64,000 nucleotides of DNA from Parasponia andersonii (Eukaryota > Streptophyta > Magnoliopsida > Rosales > Cannabaceae), in contig JXTB01000536.1 of the NCBI GenBank assembly GCA_002914805.1, positions 148,694-212,693 on the forward strand. The letters are read 5' to 3'. The position numbers and the translations under genes were made by a program. A model generated the notes under the pieces. It searched no databases, was not told where the DNA came from, and saw only the letters and a program-made list of their open reading frames with translations. This document shows positions 22,537-34,003 of this stretch, one piece after another. Each line of letters opens with the position of its first letter. Within the stretch, counting starts at the first letter, position 1.

Positions 22537-23289
22537 TGTGGGGTCCACTCCTAGATCATATACTACTTGGACGGTTAAGTGACAAAATAGATGGCTATCC
22601 AGAAGTACCGTCTAAAAGCCATACGAGTCACACGTGATACCATATGGGCCCGTGGATTGTCGGAGACCAGGGCCGAATCCATTCCAGACCCTGGGGGTCA
22701 GGAGTCTCGAGGGTCTTCCACCGGAAGATCATTAGAGGCAGCGCGTTGCTCCAGACCCAGACAGGACATTTAATACAATCCTGGGTAGATGTGTGCATTG
22801 GGCAGACCATCCTGACAAAATGGCAGTTTGTCAAAGTCTCGCCCCCACTAGGCTCGAGACATAGAGGATGGCGGAAAGCAGGTCACGACGATCCAAGGGA
22901 AATTATGGTAACCACGACCTGTGATTTCTAGAGTAAGTCATGATGAGAAAAGGTACTCGATCTTGGGATTGAGAGCCAGAAAGTTCTCAGTTCCAGGACT
23001 ATATATATGAGCCATACATCCCCCTAAGGACATATGTATATACAGAGATATAAGAAAAAGAGATAGATAGAAATTTGTAAGTAAGAAAAAAACTTAATCT
23101 TTGCTACTAAATCTCAGAGGTAAATATCTGACTTAAGTATCAAAGAGTCTTTGCAGGTGGTCACCCCTACCTTTTCGATCCAACTTGAAATCAAAAGCAC
23201 TCTGGGATAGTGAAGATACGTGAACAGTTGGTAGATACAACATCAGCAGTTCGGAGATACGTGGACAGCTGATAAAAATTATATCAACA
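22537..23289 (+). repeat. 5' LTR of element B (753 bp)
   Basis: TG...CA ends with a clear match to 34004-34828 and to the solo LTR at 35321-36147. It has an ACTATATATATGAGCC TATA region near 23003. Compared with the 3' LTR it lacks about 40 bases after the CCAGACCCTGG block (near 22696), so the copies have diverged by deletion as well as by substitutions. Confidence 0.92.
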
Positions 23290-23290
23290 G

Positions 23291-23310
23291 TTTGGCGCCG
23301 TATGTAGAAA
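23291..23310 (+). other. Primer-binding site of element B
   Basis: TTTGGCGCCGTATGTAGAAA follows the LTR by one base. The TGGCGCCGT start is shared with many Tat-lineage primer sites. TGGCGCCGTT pairs with the 3' end of plant tRNA-Asp over its first nine bases, but the later bases do not match, so the primer is unsettled. Confidence 0.65.
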
Positions 23311-24890
23311 ATTCAGGCACGAGAGAAAGAACAACAGTCTTGCGACAGCGTTCTCCCCGAACAAAAAGCCATACGACATTGGATGGCACCCTCAAGAATG
23401 ATGATAAGAAGCACACGTCCCGACGCCGAAGGAAGCTCCTGGGAAGTGCGATCCGGTCTAGAACAAAAGCTAGACCAAATACTTCTGCCTTGGCAGAAGC
23501 AAACAGGAAGGCGGAGATGGCCCATGAGGCCATCCTGGGTTTAAGAGATAAAGTCGCAGAAATCCGTAGAGATAATGCCCATCTTGAAAGGCTGTTGGCA
23601 AGCGAGGCCAGGAGCGGACGAAGGGAGGACTTCGACGAGGAGATCCAGTAAGAGCCTAGGAGTCAGCAACCGCCAAGGGAAGTCCCCACCCCTTCATCGC
23701 GGATGCAAGGGGAACGACAAAGTCAGACGAGGCGTTTCCAGGTGGGAACAGCAGTAGACAGACGACACCAGAAGAGCCCAGAAGGTGCGCTCCCTGACTG
23801 GAAACAGGAAATAATGGCGAAGCTGAGTAAGAGGCTCGGGGTCCATCACAGCCAAACCCCCTACGATCTGGCAGAATAGACCGTGCGTGGGATCAACCGA
23901 ATGGCCTTCGCTGATTGGATCTAGCTGGAGCCCAAACTGAAGGACTTCATGACCCCGACTTTCAGACCATTCGAGGGAAAGACTGACCCCCTTGACCACA
24001 TATACCATTTCTAGCAGAAGATGGCCCTGGAAACCAGGGACGAAGCTGTGACCTGCAAAGTCTTCTCCACCACTTTAGCGGGTTTGAAGATTTATGGTTC
24101 GGGCAACTCCAGGAAAAGTCTATAAATGGATTTGAAGATTTTTGCAAACTTTTCTTAAAACAATATGTAGGCGTCCGAAGGCAGCAAAAAACCATGCGAG
24201 ACTTAGACCAGTTGGAGCAATCTGCCAACAAGTCTCCAAGGGAATATTTGTCGTGTTTGCTAGATGTAATTTCCTTCGTACACAACGCCGATTTGGCCTA
24301 ATCTGTGAACTCGTTTGTCAGGGGCTTACAGCCAGAATCGATGTTGTCGGACCATCTGCTCTTGAATTTACCATATGACATGGCCAACGTCCTAGCAAAA
24401 TCAGAAGGGGTATTTAGGTGCTAGAGAGCCACCAGAAAGCGCCCAAAACCTCCGCGGCAGTAACAACGATGCCGGCGCAAACCCCAGCCATGCAAGGAGT
24501 AAAGAAGCCTGCGCCGACCTAGGAGCCAACTCCGAAATAGGGAGCTCTAACCCAAGCTGGTCAAGAAAGCAGCAAAAGGAGGAAAACATTTAAGGACCTT
24601 CTACTAAAGTTCGAGCTTAACACACCGATCAATGTAATCTACCTCCAGAACAGAGATAGGGGCATTTTCAAAGATCCCCCCAAGTCCGGCGTGCCTGACC
24701 ACATGGAGAACAGGAACATGTACTGCCAATTTCACAAAGATCACGGGCATGAAACCATCCACTACCGTAGCTTTTATGTGCAGGTTATGATGGCGATCCA
24801 AGCCGGCAAGTTGAAGCAGTATGTGAAGACGGGGAGAAGCCAGTCCAAGGGGGATGCCGCCGGGCTAGAAAAGGGAAAGTAGACCCAAGC
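23292..24890 (+). pseudogene. Element B gag, degenerate
   Basis: The first open stretch (23292-23651) is Arg/Lys-rich, then helical (EANRKAEMAHEAILGLRDKV). The gag core follows: KDFMTPTFRPFEGKTDPLDH, then a QYVGVRRQQKTMRDLDQL block, SPREYLSCLLDV and FVRGLQPES. The C-terminal Cys/His block NMYCQFHKDHGHETIHYRSF is at 24715-24775. Several in-frame stops and one frame change break it. This would form the particle core in an intact element. Confidence 0.75.
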
Positions 24891-25089
24891 ATCCAGGTCA
24901 GGGGAACAGGCTTTAAGGAGAGTGCCGACGATCATAGGTAGACAAGAGCCGACCCAGAGTCAGGAAGGGAAGGAAAAATGCCTGAAAAGAACCGAAGGAA
25001 GGGTGAAGTGCTTGAGGGGCCTGGGGTATTCTGTGAAGCACCTGACGACGGGAAAAAGCTACGCCTCAGCCACCCCCATTGCCTTCACC

Positions 25090-25425
25090 TAGCAAGATTT
25101 GGCCACAGTGCGCCTACCTTATGACGACCCCCTGGTGATCAAGCTGTAAATTGATTCCACAATGGTGGGAAGGGTCTTGGTCGATGGCGAGAGTAGCGTC
25201 GATGTCCTGTTCCTCAGCACATTCGAGAACATAGGCCTGAATTAGAACGCGCTCAGGCCGACCTGTCAGCTGCTGTTCGCCTTTAACAGCAGTAAGGTCA
25301 GCCCCTTGGGCGTCGTGACTCTGAAGGTCTGTGCCGCAGAGAAGTATCTGGACATAGATTTCATCGTCATCAATTGCCATTCCTCTTTCAACGTCATCAT
25401 GGGGAAATGATGGATCCAAGCCATG
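25090..25425 (+). pseudogene. Element B aspartic protease, degenerate
   Basis: The frame reads LPYDDPLVIKL, a stop, IDSTMVGRVLVDGESSVDVL with FLSTFENIGLN, and later SSFNVIMGK. The catalytic aspartate is kept in VLVDGESS, but the residue after the following glycine is glutamate, unlike the small residue usual there. Stops occur on both sides. Confidence 0.65.
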
Positions 25426-25659
25426 CATGGGATCGCCTCTACCCTCCACCAGGTTTTAAGATGTTAGTCGAAGGATGGTACTTATATAATAGACATTAAA
25501 GGAAACCAGGCCTCCACGAGAAAATGTTTTTCGACTGCCTTGAGGGGAGTCAATGCGAGCACGAACATCTCGATAGGGGACAGATAGCAATCAAAGGACC
25601 GCCTTCCAGCATACATGAAGTAGATCGAAGAGGAGTCTGATGGGCCAGAAACCACGATT

Positions 25660-26670
25660 GAGGAACTGGTGACGGTCCCTTTGAAAGAAGTAGTGCCGGA
25701 GAAAGTAATCTTGATCGGGGCCCTGCTGCCCGAAGAGGAAAAAAGCAAGCTATTGGAATTCCTCAGGCAGAACAAAGACGTCTTCGCGTGGTCCCACGAT
25801 GACATGTCCAGAATAGACCCCGCACATGCCTGCCACCGACTGAACATAGACTCCAACTTTCCTCTGGTCAGACGGAAGCCCCGAAGTTTCACGCCGAAGA
25901 AAAATATGGTGATCAACAAGGAGGTTGAGATACTACTAGAAAACAGCCTAATCATGGAATATGTATACCCATGCTAGGTCACCAACCCGATGGTGGTAAA
26001 GAAGAAAAATGGCGATGACTAGACTTGTATAGATTTCACCAATCTGAACAAGGCCTGCCCGAAAGATAACTTTCCCCTACCGAAGATCGATCAAGTGGTC
26101 GATACGACGGCAGGATTCGACAGTATGAGCTTCCTAGATGCCTACTCTGGATACAACCAGATCCCCCCATATGAGGAAGACCAGATCCACACAGCGTTCA
26201 TTACGGAGATAGGTCTGTATTGTTACAAATGCATGTCATTTGGCTTGAAGAACGCAGAGGCGACCTACCAAAGGCTTATAAACAAAATGTTCGCCGAGCT
26301 GCTGGGGAAGACGATGGAGGTTTACATCGACGACATGCTTGTAAAGAGCAAATAAGCTTTGGACCATTTGAGGCATCTGGATGAATGTTTCCAAATTCTG
26401 AAGCACTACCAGATGTGTCTGAACCCCAAGAAATGTGCGTTCGGGGTGTCCTCCGGCCAGTTCCTGGAGCACATCATGAGCAGAAGGGCATTGAGGACTC
26501 AGTTATCCTCAATTGCAGATGTACAAAGACCCTTAACCATTAGGGAGGTCCAGCACCTAACCGGGAAGATAGCCGCATATAGCCGGTTTGTCTCCAAAAT
26601 GTCTGACCAATGTAAGCTTTTCTTCCAATGCTTAAAGAAAAGATCCACAGTCATCTTGGGGGAGGAGTAG
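25660..26670 (+). pseudogene. Element B reverse transcriptase, degenerate
   Basis: Blocks in order are LRQNKDVFAWSHDDMSRIDP, VVKKKNGDD followed by a TAG stop and TCIDFTNLNKACPKDNFPLP, SFLDAYSGYNQI, FGLKNAEATYQRLINKMF, VYIDDMLVKSK with both catalytic aspartates and a TAA stop, and CAFGVSSGQFLEHIMSRR. The TAG inside the fingers block sits where related elements have Trp. The domain cannot be translated through. Confidence 0.82.
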
Positions 26671-26960
26671 GACAAGACATTGATAGAGCTCAAACTGTAT
26701 TTAAGTCACCCGCCTATCCTGGCTTCCCCAACAGAGGGGCAGCGCCTATATACTTATTTGGCAGTGTCCGAAGTAACGATCAGCACCATACTGTTCGTCG
26801 AGAAGGACAGCAAGCAGAAGCGGATGTTCTACGCAAGCCACATGCTCCTGGATGCCGAGACGCGATACAGTATGGTGAAGAAACTGGTTCTCGCTCTGAT
26901 CAATGCTAAGAAGAGACTAAGGAAGTACTTCGAGGTACACTCAATTACAGAGTATGGACT
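26671..26960 (+). pseudogene. Element B reverse-transcriptase-linked RNase H, degenerate
   Basis: LKLYLSHPPILASPTEGQRL, YLAVSEVTISTILFVEKDSK, FYASHMLLDAETRYSMVKKL and LALINAKKRLRKYFEVH form the connection and RNase H segment that follows reverse transcriptase in Ty3/gypsy elements. The frame is lost after FEVHS. Confidence 0.75.
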
Positions 26961-27054
26961 TCCTCATTCGGTAAATCTTTGCCAAACCGGACCTATCGGG
27001 ACGACTGACCAAATGGGCAATCGAGTAGGGAATATACGACATCGAGTATCGGCC

Positions 27055-27730
27055 TCGAATGGCGAAGAAAGAGCAAGTCATGATAGACTTCCTAATAGAA
27101 ATCCAGTCCTTCGGCGAGCCACGTAACCTGACACAGACACCTCCAGCTCACATCCCTTCAACCTGGACTCTCTACACCGAAAAATCCACGAACACCTCAG
27201 GGTCAGGTATCGGAATAGTCCTGCAGACCCCAGCAGGACTCAGGGTAGAGAAAACCTTGAGACTTGGTTTCTAGGCAACGAACAATGAGGCGGAGTACGA
27301 GGCACTGCTGTCAGGCCTTGAGTTGGCTCTGCACTTCGGAGTAGAGAACATCGCGGTAAGGACTGACTCGCAGCTGATCATGGGTCAGGTCAGGGGAGAT
27401 TTCAAAGTAAAAGAGCCAAGATTACACAGGTACTTCTTCAGGGTAATGGGGGCGAAAGCCCGCTTTAGCAACTTCGATATCGAACAGATACCCAGGGAGA
27501 TGAACCAAAAGGCCGACGAGCTGGCTGAAAGTTTATCGATTGGGGGGACAACCAGACACACGGAGATTCTGCTAGAAGGAAAATACACGAGAGACCCTTT
27601 GGAGACCCTCGCATGCCACATCTTCGCGACCAACTCTAAAGACGAAGGCTGGATGAGACCCATCACCCAATACCTAGTGTCGAGGAATCTGCCCGCAGAC
27701 CCCCCCAAAAAGCAATGTCGATCAGACTGA
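27055..27730 (+). pseudogene. Element B second (archaeal-type) RNase H, degenerate
   Basis: TWTLYTEKSTNTSGSGIGIV begins the domain; the aspartate usual in the WTLYVDG-type block is replaced by Glu here (YTEKS). NNEAEYEALLSGLELALHFG and RTDSQLIMGQVRGDFKVKEP follow a TAG stop. This additional RNase H between RNase H and integrase is a mark of Tat elements. The trailing segment to 27730 is the linker to integrase. Confidence 0.75.
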
Positions 27731-27759
27731 AAGCTGCCCAATATTTGATGATGGGGGAT

Positions 27760-28872
27760 CAAAAGATCAACGATGGGACTGATACTGAGATGCGTAGCCC
27801 CCATAGAGGCGCAGAAACTGATGGAGAAAATCCACGAGGGAGTGTGTGGCAACCACTCTGGCAGGTATAGCCTCGCCCATAGGGCCTTAACAACTGGATA
27901 TTTCTGGCCCTACATGATGACCAAGGCGGCTCAGTTTGTCAAGAAATGCGATAAGTGCTAGAGGTTCACTCCCTTAAAATGCCAACCCGGAGAGTAGCTC
28001 CATTCAAACATAACTCCTTGGCCCTTCACTAAGTGGGGTCTGGACATCGTCGGAGAGCTCTCCAGTAGCCTCAGACGAAGAAGTTATGCCTTATTGGACA
28101 CCGACTATTTCACCAAATAGGTGGAAAGCTAAAGCCTACACAACCGTCAATAAGGTAGACACGATCAACTTCATTTGGAAAAACATAATCTGCTGATACG
28201 GAATGCCGAAAGAGATACATGTCTACCATGGCACGTAGTTCCAAAACTCTAAGCTTAAGGAGCTGTGTGATTTGTATGATATAAAGCTCAACTTCTCATC
28301 TGTAAACTACCCCCAAGGGAACGGCCAGACGGAGGCAATAAACAAGGCCATATTCAGCAATATTAAAAAGAATTTACAGGAGGCTAAAGAAAGGTGGTTA
28401 GAAGAGCTACCAGCCGTCGTGTGGGCACACTGAACCACAGAGTGGAGATCAATGGGAAGAACACCATTCGCCATGGTCTACGGGTCAGAGGTTATGATCC
28501 CGACCAAAATTGGCCTCCCGACCCTTCGTTCCGAAGTGGTAAGAGATGCCCCATTGAACGAGCAACAGCTAAGCCACAACATATACCTCTTTGAAGAAAC
28601 AAGAGACATAGCTCTGATCCATCCGGCCTCGTACCACCAGCAAGCCAGGTCTTATTACGTAAAGAAAGTCAACGCTCCTCGGTTCAACGCCGGAGATTGG
28701 GTCTTGAAGGTCAGAACATGAAATTCTTCAAAGCTAGACTCTAACTGGGTCGGACCCTACAAGGTGATTAAAGCACTTGACAATGGTGTATGCATCCTAA
28801 AGGAGCTCAGGACCGGGAAGAGCCTACCTAACACATGGAATGCCCAACACTTGAAGAAATACCACGTGTGAG
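27760..28872 (+). pseudogene. Element B integrase, degenerate
   Basis: The zinc-binding half shows IHEGVCGNHSGR, HRALTTGYFWPYMM and VKKCDKC before a stop. The core begins TKWGLDIVGELSSS, and NGQTEAINKAIF holds the catalytic glutamate. The C-terminal part has RTPFAMVYGSEVMIPTKIGL, NAGDWVLKVRT, NWVGPYKVIKALDNG and ends LPNTWNAQHLKKYHV. Stops are frequent, mainly TAG. Translation would end at 28872. Confidence 0.78.
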
Positions 28873-29010
28873 ACATGTAAATGCTTGTATTATTAAATAG
28901 CCTAATTCCAAAACAAATCAAGATGTCTGCTACACGGACCTATCCATTAGTTTGCTATGTAAAAGAGTTTGCCCCTGGCGCCAGACCGCTTAAACTATTC
29001 GCGCAAGTAA

Positions 29011-29566
29011 AGATCGTACTATAGGAATCACATCGCGTAATAAAATACTTGTCGATGGCCCGAGAAAATGTACTAAGAGGAATGAGCTGCGCAATAAAAT
29101 GTTTGCCAGTAGACCTCAACAAAGATTATACTATAGGAATCATATCGTGCAATAAAATGCTTGCCGATGGCCTGAAAAAACATAGAAGAGGAATAAGTTG
29201 CACAATAAAATACTTGCCAACAGACCTCAACAACGAACGTACTATAGGAATCATATCGCGTAATAAAATGCTTACCAATGGCCCGAGAAAATGTAGAAGA
29301 GGAATGAGCTGTGCAATAAAATGCTTACCAGCAGACCTCAATAAAGATCGTACTATGGGAATCACTTCGCGCAATAAAATGCTGGCCGATAGCCCAAGAG
29401 AACGTACGAGGAAGAATGATCTGTGCAATAAAATGCTTGCCAGCAGACCTCATTAAAGATCGTACTACAGGGGTCACGTCGCGGAATAAAATGCTCACCG
29501 ACGACCCGAGAGAACGTGCGAAGGGCAACAGGCCGCACAACATAAACTTGCCGCCAACCCTTAAGA
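29011..29566. repeat. Five tandem copies of a 111-bp repeat, 3' region of element B
   Basis: Units of about 111 bases start near 29011, 29122, 29233, 29344 and 29455, each opening GATCGTACTATAGGAATCA or a variant. Each unit is a dimer of two roughly 55-base halves that share GCGCAATAAAATGCTTGCC. Since 111 is a multiple of three, frames stay open through it on both strands, but I see no gene. It starts 140 bases after the integrase end, the usual place for variable tandem repeats in Tat elements. Confidence 0.88.
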
Positions 29567-29599
29567 AATACCTGCACTGTGGGGAAGAGTTGAGCGATA

Positions 29600-29760
29600 A
29601 GACTCTCTCCAGAGAGCACCTAAGCTACGTATAAGCCAAAGGTAAACAGGGTCAGGGTCTACCCGTTGGAAGTAAACCTTCCCCAGAGAGCACCTTAGCT
29701 ACGCATGGACTGAAAGTAAATAGGGCCAAGGCCTACCCATTGGAAGTAGGCCCAGATAAG
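29600..29760. repeat. Two copies of a 74-bp unit (CCAGAGAGCACC...CCCGTTGGAAGTA)
   Basis: The block beginning CCAGAGAGCACCTAAGCTACG at about 29609 recurs at 29683 with point differences, including the TACCC.TTGGAAGTA end. It follows the 111-bp array and is part of the same untranslated region. Confidence 0.75.
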
Positions 29761-30401
29761 ACCAAAGACGAAGAAAGAAATTAAAACCAAATTCTGTTTA
29801 TTATTGCTTAAATTACAGGACGCATGGTCAATAGGGACACGGACCTAGTATCTCTATCTGTCGAGAGCAGGTTTTGGATGGACTCGCAAGGACATGTCAG
29901 AGTGGTAACACCCTATTTGCTCCCGGTGAGAGCCGAGCCCAGGCCTTTTCCTCTGCAGCGATGGGTCTAAGCAGTTGTCGACCAATCCCTGGAGCTGGTT
30001 CCTAGCGCAATCCCATTTAGGGTTGGAGAAGTCTAGCCATATGCGCGGATCAAATTCTGATAAGACAAGTTATAATAGAAATTATACATCCTCAAAGCTA
30101 GACGAGCCGGAACTCACATCCCGATCTCCAGAGCTAATCTTGTCAGTCATAGCACGGGGGAAATTCACTAATAACTCCAAATTATATACGATTGGGCCAG
30201 ACCCAGAGGTCGGTTGGAATGCCGACAAGGGAATGGCATCGTATATGATATCCGACCCTGACCACGAATGCGGGCAACAAAAAAACAAAATAAATATGAG
30301 AAAAATACACCATTTTTAGCATTTGAATAGATGCTCGCAATGAGGGCCAGCTTTACACTGCACAGTCAGTATTTTACAAGTACTCAAAAGAACGAAGGTC
30401 C
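29761..30401. other. Noncoding 3' region of element B before the antisense gene
   Basis: No domain is recognised in either strand. It contains the sequence just beyond the 3' end of the antisense coding region. Confidence 0.4.
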
Positions 30402-33400
30402 TTAATTATCTCCGATAGGGAGAGAAACGCCGGCTTCGACACTTGGCCCAACCTCGGTAGAGAACGGCATGTCAGGTTCAGAGTCGTCGCTAGATAGGAT
30501 GACTGCACTTGACCCTCCACCGATTAAAGCGCGAGGACCAGGCTGACCCCTCAAGAATGTCCGTGGCTTGTTCTGGAAGACCGAAAGTAGGGCAATCTCT
30601 TTAACGACAGATGCATATGTAGAGGGTCTGTCTTTCTCTTCGTCGAGCATCTTCAGTACATCAGTAGGGTACACGATGTTAATCTCGTCCCATAACTGTT
30701 GCATGTAGTACCTGACAGAGTAATGGTCTCTCTCGACACCCTTCTGCTCATCGAACTAGTCTGGCATCACCACCTTTGCGTGGCTCTCAAATTCCCTGTT
30801 CTCCTAGCCAAACCTATAGCTCTCTGTAGAAAGGATGTCCACTTGCCTCTGGTACTTTATATTCAACTTCTCTGCGTCTGCCAGCCTACCTCTCAGCACT
30901 GCTAGCCATAGCTCCGCTTGCCACTGTGACAAGTTGATCAAAAGAGTGTTAATATCGGCAAGATCTTCACCGCACTTGCGAGACAACTCCAAATGAGTTT
31001 CCATCAATTTACTGTGATCCAAATAGAGATGTCAGATTACCTCGTTGGACCGGTCGAGCCTGCACTGCAGGGAATGGGCCTTTAACTCGGCTTTCCTCGC
31101 CTTCTTAGCCTCGTCAACGGCTCTATCGCGAGCAATGAAAGCCAGCCCCATCTCAGCCCCTGCGCTCTGTAGCTCCTGCTCTTTGACCTTGAGCTCAGCT
31201 TGGGCCAATATAGTAGCCTCGGCCTCCAAGCGCAGACCTGGGACCTCAGCTTTGAGAAACTGGACCTTTGCCTCTGTCTCAACCGACTTGGCGACCAGCT
31301 CTTCATGCCTGGCCCTCTCGACGCTCAAAGTATGTGCCACCGCACTGCTGACTCTAGCCTCATCCAGGCTCCGATACAGGTCGAAATCCGCCCTCAACGT
31401 AGCAAGGGCAACCTCGCTCCGCTCGGCCGCCACAACACGGGCATTCAGCTGCCTTGTCAGCTCACCGACACGAGATGAATAGAAAGACTGGACGGCGGCC
31501 AGCTACAGAATATAAAAAAAAGGGAGTCAGTGTTCAGCAAAGATGCCGAAAACATGGAAATGACGACTAGGCGAGCCAAACCTGCGCAATACTGCAACCA
31601 GCAACAAGCCTTACGTTCTCAAATGAGAGCGCCTCAAACTCGAAGTCCGCGGCTGGACCTTCTCCCTGGGCGTCATCCGCATCTGAGGAACGCGACTCCA
31701 CCCTGCCGACCGCGAGGACACCTTCTCCCCCTGAAGTGGCGAAGGTGGGGATGGTAGAAAGCAGGGCATCCCCAAGTGCACCTTCGGCGACAGCTGGAGG
31801 TGATGCACCCTTAGCAAAAGAAACACCCACGACCACTGCCATTTCAGTGGCCTCAACTACCACCTCCCTTGGAGACGCACCTGGTTGTAATTTGACCAAC
31901 GTGCTCAAAAAGGCCGCCACGCGCAGACCTTCTCCTCCTCATAACGGTCAGGGTAGCCCCGTCGTCGTCATTATCGGAAGAGGGGACAGTTCTACCTTTC
32001 TTCCCTGCCAGGCTTTCCTCCCCCTCGGATGGGTCGACTTCGCATCCCTACTTCATAGGGACTGGGGGAGGGGAAGACAATCGAGACTTCAGCCTCAGAG
32101 CCCCTCTGCTAAGCTCAGTAATCTCCCCACGGGAGCGAGCAATGCCAGACCTTGCGCCCGCCTTCGAGCTAGAGCCAGGGGCGGAAGAAGCCGGTGCAGC
32201 AAGCCCCCCTGGCAGGCTCAAAAATTCTCCTTTGTCATAAACAATCTTTATGGCCAACGTCTCCTGAGTCGCGGGCCCGCCTTCCTCGGGAGAAGGCACC
32301 ATGGGCGCTTCACTCCCAGACACGAACAGACCCTTCAGCTGGTCATCCAAGCCAATTCTTGGGGCGACAACTCCCTGCCCCCCGGCCTCGTCCTCAGAGG
32401 ATACCACCAGACGCCGACCGGCAGGGACCTTGGAACGGTCTCCGTGAATAATGGTACTCCCCTTGGCCGAAGAGAGATCTGTTGAAGGGCTAGCATTCGA
32501 ACCTGCAAGGGCGAACGATCTTGTTAGAACGCAACCATGACCTAATCGACGAAGCCTTAAGGCATGGAATAAACTCACCCCTAACCCTCTTGGGGGCAGC
32601 AACCTTCTCGTTTTGGATCCTGATGCACTCCTTAGTCACGAGCTTCACCGCCTCTTCAAGCTCATGACTGGTCGGCGCCACCAGGTTGTCGAAGCCTTCC
32701 AGCTGGCTCGAGGCCGTGATCTGATGACCCACTATGGCGATGCGGCTCTATTCATCCCAGCGGAACCGGTTCAAAGCCGAAGCGTCAAACTGGCTCCGGA
32801 GGTATTTGGAGATGACCCACGTGTCCAGCGGGAAGGGGAGATGAGAGACCATCCTCGGCATCATGTTCATCACCTTTAGATTCAGAACAGCCTGAATATG
32901 TCGACAATCCCCAAAGGATCCGAAGACAACGACCCCCTCCAGCTCCTTAAGCCGCCTTGCCGACAGTTGTGGCTCGAACCTGTTTTCCTCCATAGAGGCT
33001 GCGCGAGGCCAGATATCATAAATAAAAACGGGCAAAGCTCACTCAAACCTAAAAATCAAAGCATAACTCAGTACTTACTTTGTAGGAAAACTGGGGGGAT
33101 TTGGAAACGCTCCCCGTTCACCCAAGGAGAGCACCACGCCCCTCTGATAGCGTACATCCTAGAGTGAGAATCCCACTACTTATCCGATCTCGGTAGACCC
33201 CAGAAAAGATGGCACCCCGGAAGCGGTTGGAGGTAAAAAGTAGAGTAAGAGCTCCTTTTGGGGATGAGGGTAAGCTTGTAGGCATAGAAGACCTCCTCCA
33301 GGTCGATATGCACGTCGAGAAGGACCGACAGAGCAGAGAGCCCCATCAGGATCATGACTCTGTTGGCGTTCAACTGTATCAGGTGAATCCCCGTCAAGCT

Positions 33401-33762
33401 GAAAAACTAGTGGACTAAGGGATGAAGGGGAATTCGCAGCCAGTCTAGGTGTTTCCTCCCCAGGACGATGGAGCCTTTGAGGGCAGAGGAGCGAAGGTAC
33501 CAGTCTGCCAGGCCCTCAACCTTTTGTAAGGTGACTTCGCCAAGGAAGCAGAGCTGCCTCCTTAATGAGCCAACTCAGAATCTGCGATAGGGCGAAGGTT
33601 CTGACTCTGGTTCGGAGCCATTGTCGTGGATGCGATCGAAGAGGACAGAAATCTCAAGAAAAAATAGGACTCGGGAACCCTAAGATTCGAGAAGGCTAGA
33701 AATTTTGAAAGAAAGGAAGCAGGAGCACTTGGGAATTTCGGTAAAGTAAGAATTGAGCGCAA
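30402..33762 (-). pseudogene. Antisense coding region of element B (Transposase_28/plant-mobile-domain-like, coiled coil), broken
   Basis: The coding signal here is on the strand opposite to gag-pol. Reading leftward, a start at 33621 (MAPNQSQNL) is followed by NANRVMILMGLSALSVLLDV, LQPLPGCHLFWGLPRSDK and RGAWCSPWVNGE. These resemble the N-terminal domain of plant proteins called putative gypsy-type transposon or Transposase_28. Then come RLKELEGVVVFGSFGD, a Ser/Glu-rich linker (RRLVVSSEDEAGG, 32602-32048), a long Ala/Glu/Arg coiled coil (31433-31032) and an acidic tail (ILSSDDSEPDMP, 30704-30402). Stops break it; some gaps could be introns. Extra genes between pol and the 3' LTR, sense or antisense, are known in Tat elements; their function is unknown. 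A related region is at 60450-63372. Confidence 0.65.
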
Positions 33763-33983
33763 GTGCGGTTTTTATCTAGGGGAAGCTGAAAGGTCTTCCC
33801 TAAAAGCGAACAGTGCAAGGAAATCGGAAGCGTTAGAATTTCAAAATTTGAAAAAATCATGACACGGGTTGGCATGCACCAGTATCAGTAATTGGGGAGT
33901 AATGACAGTAACGAGCCATGCATACCCTTCGAATTGGCAGACTGGAGGCACGATTTCTCCACTTGATGGATGCGAATCCATCA

Positions 33984-34003
33984 AGTAGGGAAATAGGGGC
34001 AGT
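33984..34003 (+). other. Polypurine tract of element B
   Basis: AAGTAGGGAAATAGGGGCAG directly precedes the 3' LTR. It is nearly all purines and would prime plus-strand synthesis in an intact element. Confidence 0.75.

Noticed and set aside
29011-29566. CRISPR-like array
   Set aside because: Units are 111 bases with no unique spacers, and this is plant nuclear DNA. It is an ordinary tandem repeat.
31736-32485. 249-codon plus-strand open frame, the longest in the window
   Set aside because: It lies opposite the Ser/Glu linker and coiled-coil coding of the antisense gene of element B. Its composition (Pro/Arg/Ser-rich) is what the complement of such coding gives, and no domain is seen.
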